This document shows, in pieces, positions 1 through 6,854 of a stretch of 7,714 bases of DNA; within the stretch, counting starts at the first letter, position 1; each line of letters starts with the position of its first letter. The position numbers and the translations under genes are program-made. Origin of the DNA: CAWUJK01 sp964586815. GTDB taxonomy: Bacteria > Patescibacteriota > Gracilibacteria > BD1-5 > UBA6164. Location: assembly GCA_964586815.1 (NCBI GenBank), contig CAZPIB010000044.1:1-7714 (forward strand), given 5' to 3'. The notes below the pieces were generated by a model that made no database searches, was not told the origin of the DNA, and was given only the letters and a program-made list of their open reading frames with translations.

Positions 1-1
1 T

Positions 2-3000
2 CATATATTGGCTGGAACAATCAAGGATGTAATTCCTAGATACCAAACTATGCTTGGGAAAAAAGTTAGTAGAAGATTTGGTTGGGATACTCATGGATTA
101 CCTATTGAAAATATTGTTGAGAAAAAACTGGAACTTAAATGAAAAGAAGATATTGAAAAAATGTGAGTTCATGGCTTTAATGAAGAGTGTAGAGCAAATG
201 TTTTTGGATATGTTGATGAGTGGAAAAAAACTGTAAATAGAATGTGAAGATGGGTAGATATGGAAAATGACTACAAAACTATGGATACCAATTTTATGGA
301 ATCAGTTTGGTGGGTTTTTAAAACTATTTATGATAAAGGACTAGTTTATGAAGGAAATAGAGTTGTTCCTTATTGTCCTAGATGTACTACTCCCCTTTCA
401 AATTTTGAAGTAAATCAAGGTTATAAAGATAAACAAGACAAAACTGCAACTGTAAAATTCAAGGTAGATTGAAATGAGTCTAAATATATTTTGGCTTGGA
501 CAACTACTCCTTGGACTTTGGTTGCAAATCTAGGTTTAGCAGTTGGAGCTGATATTATGTACTGTGAAATTTTAGATAAAGCTACTGGTGAAACTTATGT
601 TTTAGCTAGTGATTTAGTAAAAAATTATTATAAAAATGAAGAGGATTATACACTAATTAGAGAATATAAAGGAACTTGTCTTGCTGGGATAAAATATGAA
701 CCACTTTTTAATGATTTTGAAGTTCAGTTAAATCAAATATGAGAAAATTTAGGTACTGGAATTGAACTTTGAGAAAATGCATATTCTGTTGTAATTGGTC
801 ATCATGTAACTACTGAAAGTGGTACTTGAATTGTTCATATTGCACCAGCTTATGGTGAAGATGATAATTTAATTGGTAAAAAAGAAAAGCTAGGTTTTGT
901 AGCTCATATTAATGATTCTGGAAAAACTTATAATTTACTTGAAAATAATGATTTAGAAATTTCAGAATTTAATGAAATAATTTTAGCTAAATTAAAAGAA
1001 GATAAAGTAGCTATTTTAATAAATACCATAAATCATTCATACCCTCACTGCTGGAGATGTCAAACTCCTCTAATTTATAGGGCTATTTCTGCTTGGTATG
1101 TAGCAGTTGAAAAGATTAGAGATAAAATGGTAGCAAATAATAGGAAAGTTAACTGGACACCAAATATTATAAAAAATGGTAGATTTGGTAAATGGGTAGA
1201 GTGAGCTAGAGATTGGAATATTTCAAGAAATAGATATTGGGGTTCAGCTATGCCAGTTTGGCAAAGTGAAGACAAAAAAAATATTGTTGTAATTTGAAGT
1301 ATTGAAGAATTATATGAAGCAAATAAAGAATATGGGCAAATAGAGAAAATAAAATATAGTGGAAATGAAAAAGTAGAGATGTTGCAATGCAACATCTCTA
1401 CAGAATATAAATATATCTACACTTCTACTTGAGAAGAAGTAGATTTACATAAACATTTTGTTGATGAGATTTTTGTAAAATGTCCTAAAACTTGAGAAAA
1501 ATTAAAAAGAATTCCAGAAGTTTTAGATTGTTGGTTTGAGAGTGGTGCTATGCCTTATGCTAGTAATCATTATATGGGAAAGTGAGATTTCAACTTCCCT
1601 GCTGATTTTATTGCTGAATGACTTGACCAAACTAGAGGTTGGTTTTATACACTTCTAATTTTATCAACTGCATTATTTGATAAACCAGCTATTAAAAACA
1701 CAATAGTAAACTGAATTATTCTAGCAGAAGATGGTAAAAAAATGAGTAAATCTCTAAATAATTATCCTGCTCCAAGTATAGTTTTTGATAAATATTGAGC
1801 TGATGCAATGAGATTTTATCTTATGAATTCTCCTGTTGTTGAAGGTCAAGATATGAGATTTACAGAAACCTGAGTAGAAGAAGTAGTTAAAAAAGTTATT
1901 TTACCTCTTTGGAATACTTACAGTTTTTTCACAACTTATGCAAATATTGATAAATTTAAATACAACAAAGGGCAGACACAAGGTACTGCCCCTACAGAAA
2001 ATGGTAGGGGTGAATCTTGTGTTCACCCTGATAGAGATAATCCACTAGATAAATGGATAATATCAGAAACTAATAAATTAATTTTAGAAGTAAAAACTGG
2101 ATTAGATAATTATAGAATAAATGAGGCTACAAAAAATATTCCAGCATTTATGGATAATTTGACTAATTGGTATATTAGAAGGTCTAGAAAAAGATTTTGG
2201 AAATCTGAAAATGATGGAGATAAAATGCAAGCATATAATACTTTGCATGAAGTATTAGTTACTGTTTCAAAACTTATTGCACCATTTATGCCATTTATTG
2301 CTGAAAGTATGTATCAAAATTTAACTGGTGGAAAATCAGTTCATCTCACAAGCTTTCCTGAAATTAATGAGAGTCTAATAGATACAGAATTATCTGAGCA
2401 AATGGATAAAACTAAAAAAATAATTAATCTTGGTTTAGCTTGGAGAGTAGCTCATAAATTAAAAGTTAGACAACCTCTTAAATCAGTTACAATTTGAGAA
2501 AGATTAAGTGATTATTATAAAAATATTTTAAAAGAAGAACTTAATGTAAAGAGTGTAATTGAAGTTGAAGGGACAAAACTTGCACAAAAAATTTGTATGC
2601 CAAATGGTAGAGCAATTTGACCAAAATTTGGTAAAAATGTTAAAGATATAATGAAAGAAGCTAAATCTTGAAATTTTGAAGAATTAGATAATTGAACAAT
2701 TAAAATAACCTGTAGAGATATCGATTCATCGCATCTAGAATTTATTCTTGAAAAATGAGATTTTGAATTAGTTTTTCAAGCCTGAGATTCTAATTATGAA
2801 ATTGAGGCTGGTTTTGGAATGGTAATTGCACTGGACCCAGAATTAAATGAAGAATTAAAACAAGAATGAATAGCTAGAGATTTAATTAGAGCTATTCAAG
2901 ATGCAAGAAAGCAAGCTGAATTTAATGTAGAAGATAGAATTGAGATTTCTATTTCTTGAAATAATTTAGAAAAAATACTAAATAATTTTTGAAAATATAT

Positions 3001-3106
3001 TGAGAATGAAACTTTGTCTAAAATTAATAATAATTTAGAAAAATTTAATTTAGAGAAAGAAATTGAAATTTGAGAAGAGAAAATAATTATTAAATTGAAA
3101 AAATAA
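2..3106 (+). CDS. ileS: Isoleucyl-tRNA synthetase, 5'-truncated by the window, UGA read as Gly
   Basis: Class I aminoacyl-tRNA synthetase that charges tRNA-Ile with isoleucine and hydrolyses mischarged Val-tRNA. The frame opens at the last His of the HIGH motif (HILAGTIKDVIPRY), so roughly the first 50-60 residues lie outside; 1034 residues remain. In order: RFGWDTHGLPIE; CxxC at residues 125/128; CP1 editing-domain motifs WTTTPWTL (166-173) and GTGIVHIAPAYGEDD (274-288); HCWRC (349-353); ARDWNISRNRYWG; LDCWFESGAMPYA; KMSKS (580-584, bases 1739-1753); anticodon-binding domain with NWYIRRSRKRFW; C-terminal GPKFGKNV. This pattern resembles the eukaryote-like IleRS type 2. By hand count about 26 of about 72 glycines are TGA (first at 140), including conserved ones in GTGIVH, VNGIILAEDGKKMSKS and KYGADAMRF. 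The same frame runs unbroken to TAA at 3104. Two palindromic repeats are translated in frame (separate entries). No CGN codons occur. The identification is secure. Confidence 0.97.
1373..1401. repeat. 29-bp palindrome inserted in frame in ileS
   Basis: Two 14-base arms (1373-1386 and 1388-1401) are perfect reverse complements around one central base (1387). The left arm starts GTAGAGATG and the right arm ends CATCTCTAC. It reads in the ileS frame as VEMLQCNIST. It falls in a variable region between SIEELYEANKEY and VDLHKHFVDEI, after the RYWG motif, where insertion should be tolerated. A perfect palindrome of this length is unlikely in coding sequence by chance. It looks like a REP-type or other small mobile hairpin that kept the frame open. 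Its family and origin are inferred. Confidence 0.7.
1970..2028. repeat. REPIN-like pair of inverted REP hairpins inserted in frame in ileS
   Basis: Three nested complementarities fill 59 bases: GGGCAG (1970-1975) with CTGCCC (1986-1991); CCCCTAC (1989-1995) with GTAGGGG (2004-2010); GGGTGAA (2008-2014) with TTCACCC (2022-2028). The first half, reverse-complemented, aligns with the second half (GTAGGGG, then CTTGTGT, then CCC). It is therefore two copies of one short REP in inverted orientation around a small spacer. The local GC-rich composition stands out from the AT-rich gene. It is translated in frame as about 20 residues, from GQTQG to CVHP. It sits between the catalytic core (TTYANIDKFKYN) and the start of the anticodon domain (NPLDKWIISETN), where the family normally has a short linker. 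Confidence 0.75.
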
Positions 3107-3140
3107 AAAAATAGAGAAAATTAATTTTCTCTATTTTTTT
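3105..3140. terminator. Bidirectional intrinsic terminator between ileS and ahpC
   Basis: A perfect 16-bp stem (3105-3120 with 3125-3140) with a TTAA loop has a core of ATAGAGAAAA paired with TTTTCTCTAT, flanked by A-tract and T-tract. It starts inside the ileS stop codon and lies just past the end of convergent ahpC (stop at 3153-3155). The symmetric A/T flanks let it act on both strands. Confidence 0.85.
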
Positions 3141-3152
3141 ATTTTTTCTAAA

Positions 3153-3764
3153 TTATAAAGCTTCTGCAACTTTACCTACTAAATCAATACCTGGAGTTAA
3201 TGTAGTACTACCTGGAGCCCATCTAGCTGGACAAGCCATAGTTGGATTTTCTCTCATAAATTGTAAACCTTGAAGTTTTCTGATTAATTCAGCAGAATTT
3301 CTACCTTGAGCACCTGAAGTAATATCAAGACCTCTCAAAACTCCATCTGGATCAACAATAAATGTTCATCTTCCAGCTAGGTGAGATTCTAAATCTAATA
3401 TATTATATAAATCAGCATATTGACCATTATGGTCAGCTAACATTTTATATTTGAAATCTTTTAGTAATCCTTCAGCTTTAACCCAACCTTTGTGAGTGAA
3501 AACTGTATCAGTAGAAACCGGTAAAACTTCAACTTTCATTTCATCTAATTGAGTTTTTACATCAGCTAAATCTTTTAATTCAGTTGGACATACGAAGGTA
3601 AAATCAGCTGGATAGTAAAATAAAACATACCATTTCCCTTTTAATTCTTCACTTGTAATTGTTCCATCAGTATCTTTTTCAGCATTATAATAATCCATAG
3701 AAAAAGTAGGAGCTTTTGTATCAATTTTAGCCATTTCAATTTGGTCAAAAGTTATATCAGTCAT
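3153..3764 (-). CDS. ahpC: Peroxiredoxin, typical 2-Cys (AhpC/Prx1 family)
   Basis: Cytoplasmic thiol peroxidase that reduces H2O2 and organic hydroperoxides; 203 residues from the chosen start. The peroxidatic Cys59 is in YPADFTFVCPTE (with the conserved Thr56), the active-site Arg is R132, and the resolving Cys178 is in MACPARWAPG. The 119-residue Cys spacing equals that of E. coli AhpC, and the PGIDLVGKVAEAL tail is typical of the family. One in-frame TGA (3368-3366) follows R132 and restores the family motif RGTFIVDPDG, so it is Gly; the other 14 glycines are GGN. No AhpF or other reductase gene is visible here, so the electron donor is unknown. I chose ATG at 3764-3762, giving MTDITF; an in-frame ATG at 3791 lies inside the upstream palindrome and would add nine unsupported residues. 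It is transcribed alone, with its own promoter and terminator. Confidence 0.96.
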
Positions 3765-3780
3765 TTTTTTATATTTTAAA

Positions 3781-3821
3781 AATAAAATCATAATAAGAAC
3801 TATTCTTATTATGATTTTATT
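3781..3821. promoter_or_regulatory. Perfect 19-bp inverted repeat over the ahpC promoter and leader
   Basis: Arms 3781-3799 and 3803-3821 are exact reverse complements around a 3-base centre (CTA); the core reads CATAATAAGAA / TTCTTATTATG. The outer arm overlaps the predicted ahpC -10 box (3819-3824) and probable start of transcription, and the inner arm ends 17 bases before the ATG. This is where a repressor operator, for example of a Fur/PerR-like peroxide or metal sensor, or a 5'-end mRNA hairpin would sit. The match to the PerR or Fur consensus is only loose, so the regulator is not identified. Confidence 0.6.
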
Positions 3822-3846
3822 ATATATTTTTTCTAATATTTGTAAA
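3819..3846 (-). promoter_or_regulatory. Predicted sigma70-type promoter of ahpC
   Basis: On the minus strand, TTTACA (3846-3841) is followed by a 16-base spacer and a perfect TATAAT (3824-3819). Transcription would begin near 3812, giving a leader of about 48 bases that contains most of the inverted repeat. In such AT-rich DNA some matches arise by chance, but the position is right and the match is strong. Confidence 0.6.
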
Positions 3847-3891
3847 ATTATTTAATATTTTATTGTTAAAATTACATAATAAATATTTTCT

Positions 3892-3920
3892 TTGATTATT
3901 TTTTTAAAAAGTGATATACT
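3892..3920 (+). promoter_or_regulatory. Predicted promoter of the 3990 gene
   Basis: TTGATT (3892-3897), a 17-base spacer and TATACT (3915-3920). It is divergent from the ahpC promoter within a 225-base intergenic region. Transcription would begin near 3927 and leave a leader of about 60 bases. I see no other feature in this intergenic stretch apart from the two promoters and the ahpC palindrome. Confidence 0.6.
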
Positions 3921-3989
3921 TTAAAAAAAGTTATATAAAAAAATAAGACATAAGGATTAAAATAAATTATTAATAATAGATAATTAAAA

Positions 3990-4670
3990 ATGAATACTAT
4001 AAAACAAACAGAACAAATAGAAAATAAAAAAATAGTAACTTATGATAATTTGTTACAATTACACTGAAAAGATTTTAGATACATAAAAATAATAAAAGTA
4101 TTAGATGCTATACTAAAGAATCATAGTAATGGTGAAGATCCTATAAAATTTTTATATAAAGAGTACTTTACAAATAAACTAAGTTCTGTTGATATTTATG
4201 ATAAATACCATAAATATTGACCTTATAATAATTCTACAAAAGATACCTTTAATAAAATTTTTATAAAAATTTTTAAATGGAATTTAAGAAAACCCTCATA
4301 TATCACTCCATTAAAAAAAGCTAAGTTAAAAAAATCAGGATTAAAAAATTCAAAACAACAAAAAATACAAATTACAAAAGAAGTAGAAAAATGAATTAAC
4401 ATATTAAAAAGAATTGCAAAAAATAAAAGTAAACTTGATGTTGATAAATCTACACTATCTATTATGAAAAATAATGTAGACAAAATAAAATATATATTAT
4501 CTAATAGATGATATATATCTAAAGACCAATTTAATATTTTAATAAAAAGCTTACAAAAAAAATTTTCAATGTGAAAAACAAGTAAAATAATTGAATGAAT
4601 ACTTAGTAGTGAATGATTTGATAAAATTAAATTCAACAAATGAAGAATATCTGAGATTTTAAAAAAATAA
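3990..4670 (+). CDS. Hypothetical lysine-rich protein with possible helix-turn-helix
   Basis: 226 residues, not recognised as a known family. The ATG at 3990 is the first in frame after a TAA at 3981. Eight TGA codons are read as Gly (8 of about 10 glycines); the first is at residue 26 (QLHGKDF) and the last is in FNKGRISEILKK. The protein is very rich in Lys, Ile and Asn, with no signal peptide or membrane segment, so a basic cytoplasmic protein is expected. Residues about 62-100 (NKLSSVDIYDKYHKYGPY, then STKDTFNKIFIKIFKWNLR) look like a helix-turn-helix followed by a basic tail. A second short helical repeat-like pattern lies at about 155-220. A DNA- or RNA-binding role is inferred only from charge and this pattern. 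It is divergent from ahpC and probably monocistronic. The open frame and promoter support a real gene; its function is unknown. Confidence 0.8.
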
Positions 4671-4718
4671 ATATAGAATAATTTAAAAAAATCTTAATAA
4701 AAAGGTCAAAATATTTTT

Positions 4719-4747
4719 AGATTAATTAATTGAAATAATTAATTTTT
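4719..4747 (+). terminator. Weak possible terminator after the 3990 gene
   Basis: ATTAATT (4721-4727) pairs with AATTAAT (4737-4743), extended by a G-T wobble and an A-T pair, and runs into a T-tract at 4743-4747. The stem is all A/T and overlaps the -35 box of the next gene. It may be chance complementarity in AT-rich DNA. No other terminator is visible in 4671-4789. Confidence 0.25.
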
Positions 4748-4757
4748 AATATATAAT
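4730..4757 (+). promoter_or_regulatory. Predicted promoter of the histidine phosphatase gene
   Basis: TTGAAA (4730-4735), a 16-base spacer and a perfect TATAAT (4752-4757), 32 bases before the ATG at 4790. It gives the phosphatase gene its own transcription unit. Confidence 0.55.
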
Positions 4758-4789
4758 AAAAATTAATTATTTTCTTATTTTTAAGATAA

Positions 4790-5386
4790 ATGCTATTTAA
4801 ATGAAAAATATATTTTGTAAGACATTGACAAACAGATAGAAATATAGAATGAAAAATGAACTCTTGAGATATAGATAGTAAATTAAATAAAACTTGAATA
4901 AATCAAGCTATAGATGCTTGAAAAAAAGCTAATATAGAATGATTGAAATTTGATATAATAATATCTTCTCCTCTTATTAGAGCTGTAGATACTGCTAAAA
5001 TAATTGCAAAAGAAACTTGATTTAAATGAAAAATTATTTTAGATGAAAGATTAAAAGAACAAATGGCTTGAGTTTTAAAAAACTATACTCATGCAGAGAT
5101 AAAGAAACAATTTAATATAGAAACAAAAGTAGAAATAAGAAAAATATTTAAAAGTAAGAAATATAATAAAGTTGAAGATATTTTAGAATTTAAAAAAAGA
5201 GTAACAGAGTTTTATAATGAAATATTAGAAGTATATTCAGATAAAATAGTTTTAATTGTATGACATTCTTGAACATCAAGAATTATTTTTATGAATTCAC
5301 AAAAACTAGATTTTGAGGAAACTATTTTTAAAAACCCTTCAATTCCTAATTGAATTATTTTAAATATAAAAAAAAGCAGTGATTAA
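4790..5386 (+). CDS. Histidine phosphatase superfamily protein (phosphoglycerate mutase-like)
   Basis: 198 residues, about the usual size for branch-1 histidine phosphatases. These transfer a phosphate through a phosphohistidine; substrates range from phosphoglycerate to alpha-ribazole phosphate and small phosphoesters, and the substrate here cannot be told. Visible are the N-terminal strand IYFVRHGQTDRN with the phosphorylated His12 in RHG, SSPLIRAVDTA with Arg64, a probable acid Glu90 (LKEQMAG), and VGHSGTSR with the second His159. All 13 glycines are TGA, including those in RHG and GHSG; with the standard code the gene is invisible. ATG at 4790 (MLFKGKIYF) places RHG at residues 11-13, as the family expects. 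A closer ATG at 4801 is out of frame. The gene has its own promoter and a strong terminator that overlaps its end. The family is secure, the exact reaction unknown. Confidence 0.93.
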
Positions 5387-5401
5387 AATCACTGCTTTTT
5401 T
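5370..5401 (+). terminator. Intrinsic terminator of the histidine phosphatase gene
   Basis: A 14-bp perfect stem (5370-5383 with 5388-5401), AAAAAGCAGTGAT paired with ATCACTGCTTTTT, has a TAAA loop and ends in a T-run. The stop codon (5384-5386) is in the loop, so the last codons form the left arm. Its GC-rich core makes it the strongest terminator in the window. Confidence 0.9.
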
Positions 5402-5485
5402 ATTAAAAAAATATTTTTAATATAAGTCAAGCTTATTTTCTAGAAATATATTTTTAAATATGATAAAATATATTTAAGTAATAAA

Positions 5486-5514
5486 TAGTTAGTAAAAAAG
5501 TAACTTTTTATACA
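5486..5514 (+). promoter_or_regulatory. Tentative promoter of the sortase gene
   Basis: TAGTTA (5486-5491), a 17-base spacer and TATACA (5509-5514), 27 bases before the ATG. The -10 is good and the -35 poor. A short inverted repeat, TTAGTA (5489-5494) with TACTAA (5523-5528), flanks the -10. Nothing else is evident in 5402-5541. Confidence 0.3.
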
Positions 5515-5541
5515 AAAATAAATACTAATATAAAAACAAAT

Positions 5542-6525
5542 ATGTGCAGTAAAATAAGTGTCCTTGGTGTGGACAATAAAATAGATATTTTTGATGTTTT
5601 AGAAAAAATAGAAGAACAAACTCCAAAGTATAGAGTTTCAGAATTTATTTATAATACAAATAAATCTGAAGATAATAATATATATAATCTTGAAAAAACA
5701 GAAACAAGGTTTTTTACTCATAGTTTTATATATAAAGTAAATAGTGAAATAAAAATTATAAAAACTTTTATAAGTATAATAAAGTATATTGCAACTACAG
5801 TTACAATTTTTGCTGTATTACTTCTTACAGCAAACTATTCTGCTTATATTAGTGTAGCAAAAAGTTATATTTTTGCAGATCAAATTAAAATGGAGGCTAA
5901 ATCTCTATTAAGCTCATTAGAAGCCTCACAAATTACTGAAAATATAAAAAAAGATATTAGAATAAAGCAAAATATTAATTCTGAAAGATTAATGTCTTGA
6001 AATACTAGATATTCTTTTAAGAAACTTACACTTGATACAAGTAAAAATAAACCTTCTCTTGATATTCAAATAACACCTTATGAAAATAGATTATTAATAC
6101 CACAAATTGGAAAAAATATACCTCTTATTAGTATTGGGCAACAAAGTGTATCTTGACCACAAGAACTTGAAAATATTTTTATGAAAGAACTTGAAGACTG
6201 AGTTGTAAAATACCCAAGTAGTACTAGTCCTTGAGAAGAATGAAATACATTTATTTTTGGTCATTCATCAAATTATCCTTGGGTTAGATGAGATTTTAAT
6301 CATGTATTTGCAAATTTAAATAATTTAAATATTTGAGATGAAGTTATAATTTATTATGGGCAAGAAAAATTTGTTTATAGAATAAAAGAAAAAAAAGTTG
6401 TTAGACCAGGTTACACAGAAATTTTAAAAAGAAATAAATGAAAAGATGAACTAACATTAATGACTTGTTGGCCAATTGGAACAACTATAGATAGGTTACT
6501 TGTAATTTGAGAATTAGTAGAATAA
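5542..6525 (+). CDS. Membrane-anchored sortase (cysteine transpeptidase)
   Basis: 327 residues with nine TGA glycines (first at 5998, which would truncate the protein at residue 152 under the standard code). Sortases cleave a C-terminal sorting signal on exported proteins and join them to the cell wall or to pilin subunits. An unusually long N-terminal cytoplasmic region (about 1-75) precedes one membrane segment (about 77-104, rich in I, V, L, A and T), then a linker and the catalytic beta-barrel from about residue 180. The catalytic triad is visible: His241 in TFIFGHSSNYPW, Cys309 in LTLMTCWPIGTT and Arg318 in TIDRLLVIGEL. The TLxTC pattern is typical. The sortase class is undecided, and no LPXTG-type substrate gene lies in the window. 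A small membrane-protein gene follows after 6 bases in a likely operon. ATG at 5542 is the only good start and lacks a Shine-Dalgarno sequence. Confidence 0.93.
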
Positions 6526-6531
6526 TAAAAT

Positions 6532-6801
6532 ATGGATTTAAAATATACATTTCATACTCCTGAAGAAATTTTTAAAAATATTACATTTTTAAAAGATTTT
6601 TCTATGTTTGAATACTTATACTTAATACTTGCCACTATTTTAGTGATTATTATAGTCTTATACTGTCTTCCTTTACTATATTCTATTAAAGAAACTTATT
6701 TAAAAAACAAAGAAAGAGCAAAAAAGAAATTAATTTTAAAAAAAATTCTACTTCAAAAAGAAGTAGAAGATGAGATATTAAAAGAAATAAAAAAACAATA
6801 A
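6532..6801 (+). CDS. Small single-pass membrane protein, sortase operon partner
   Basis: 89 residues, no recognised family. It begins six bases after the sortase TAA, so it is almost certainly co-transcribed and possibly translationally coupled. A short N-terminal stretch (MDLKYTFHTPEEIF) leads to one strongly hydrophobic helix at about 27-50. The tail from about 52 to 89 is rich in Lys and Glu (KNKERAKKKLILKKILLQ and following) and should be helical, perhaps a coiled coil. The positive charge after the helix suggests that the tail is cytoplasmic. It contains neither glycine nor TGA, so the reading is the same in any code. A scaffold or accessory role for the sortase is inferred from position only. 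Confidence 0.8.
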   Translation: MDLKYTFHTPEEIFKNITFLKDFSMFEYLYLILATILVIIIVLYCLPLLYSIKETYLKNKERAKKKLILKKILLQKEVEDEILKEIKKQ

Positions 6802-6820
6802 ATATAGGTTAAAAATATAT

Positions 6821-6854
6821 AAAAAGTAAATAAAATTAATTTTATTTACTTTTT
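6821..6854. terminator. Bidirectional terminator between the sortase operon and the carboxypeptidase gene
   Basis: A perfect 15-bp stem (6821-6835 with 6840-6854) has a TTAA loop, AAAAAGTAAATAAAA paired with its complement, and flanking A and T runs. It serves the plus-strand sortase operon and contains the stop codon (6846-6848) of the convergent gene. Its architecture matches the terminator at 3105-3140. Confidence 0.82.

Noticed and set aside
1075..1395. Minus-strand reading frame of 106 codons inside ileS
   Set aside because: It is antisense to conserved IleRS motifs, resembles no protein, and partly arises from the palindrome.
1420..1446. Hairpin ACTTCT / AGAAGT in ileS
   Set aside because: It has only a 6-bp stem with an 8-base loop, within codons that make normal IleRS sequence; likely chance.
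2..3106. ileS as a decayed pseudogene with many stop codons
   Set aside because: All interruptions are TGA in a single frame with no frameshift, and they fall on glycine positions. There is no internal TAA or TAG.
3762..3791. Alternative upstream ATG for ahpC at 3791
   Set aside because: It adds nine residues (MILFLKYKK) not expected in AhpC and lies within the inverted repeat. The downstream ATG gives the usual N-terminus.
4223..4639. Minus-strand hydrophobic 138-codon frame
   Set aside because: It is antisense to the lysine-rich gene; Lys AAA codons read backwards give Phe and Leu, so the apparent membrane protein is an artefact.
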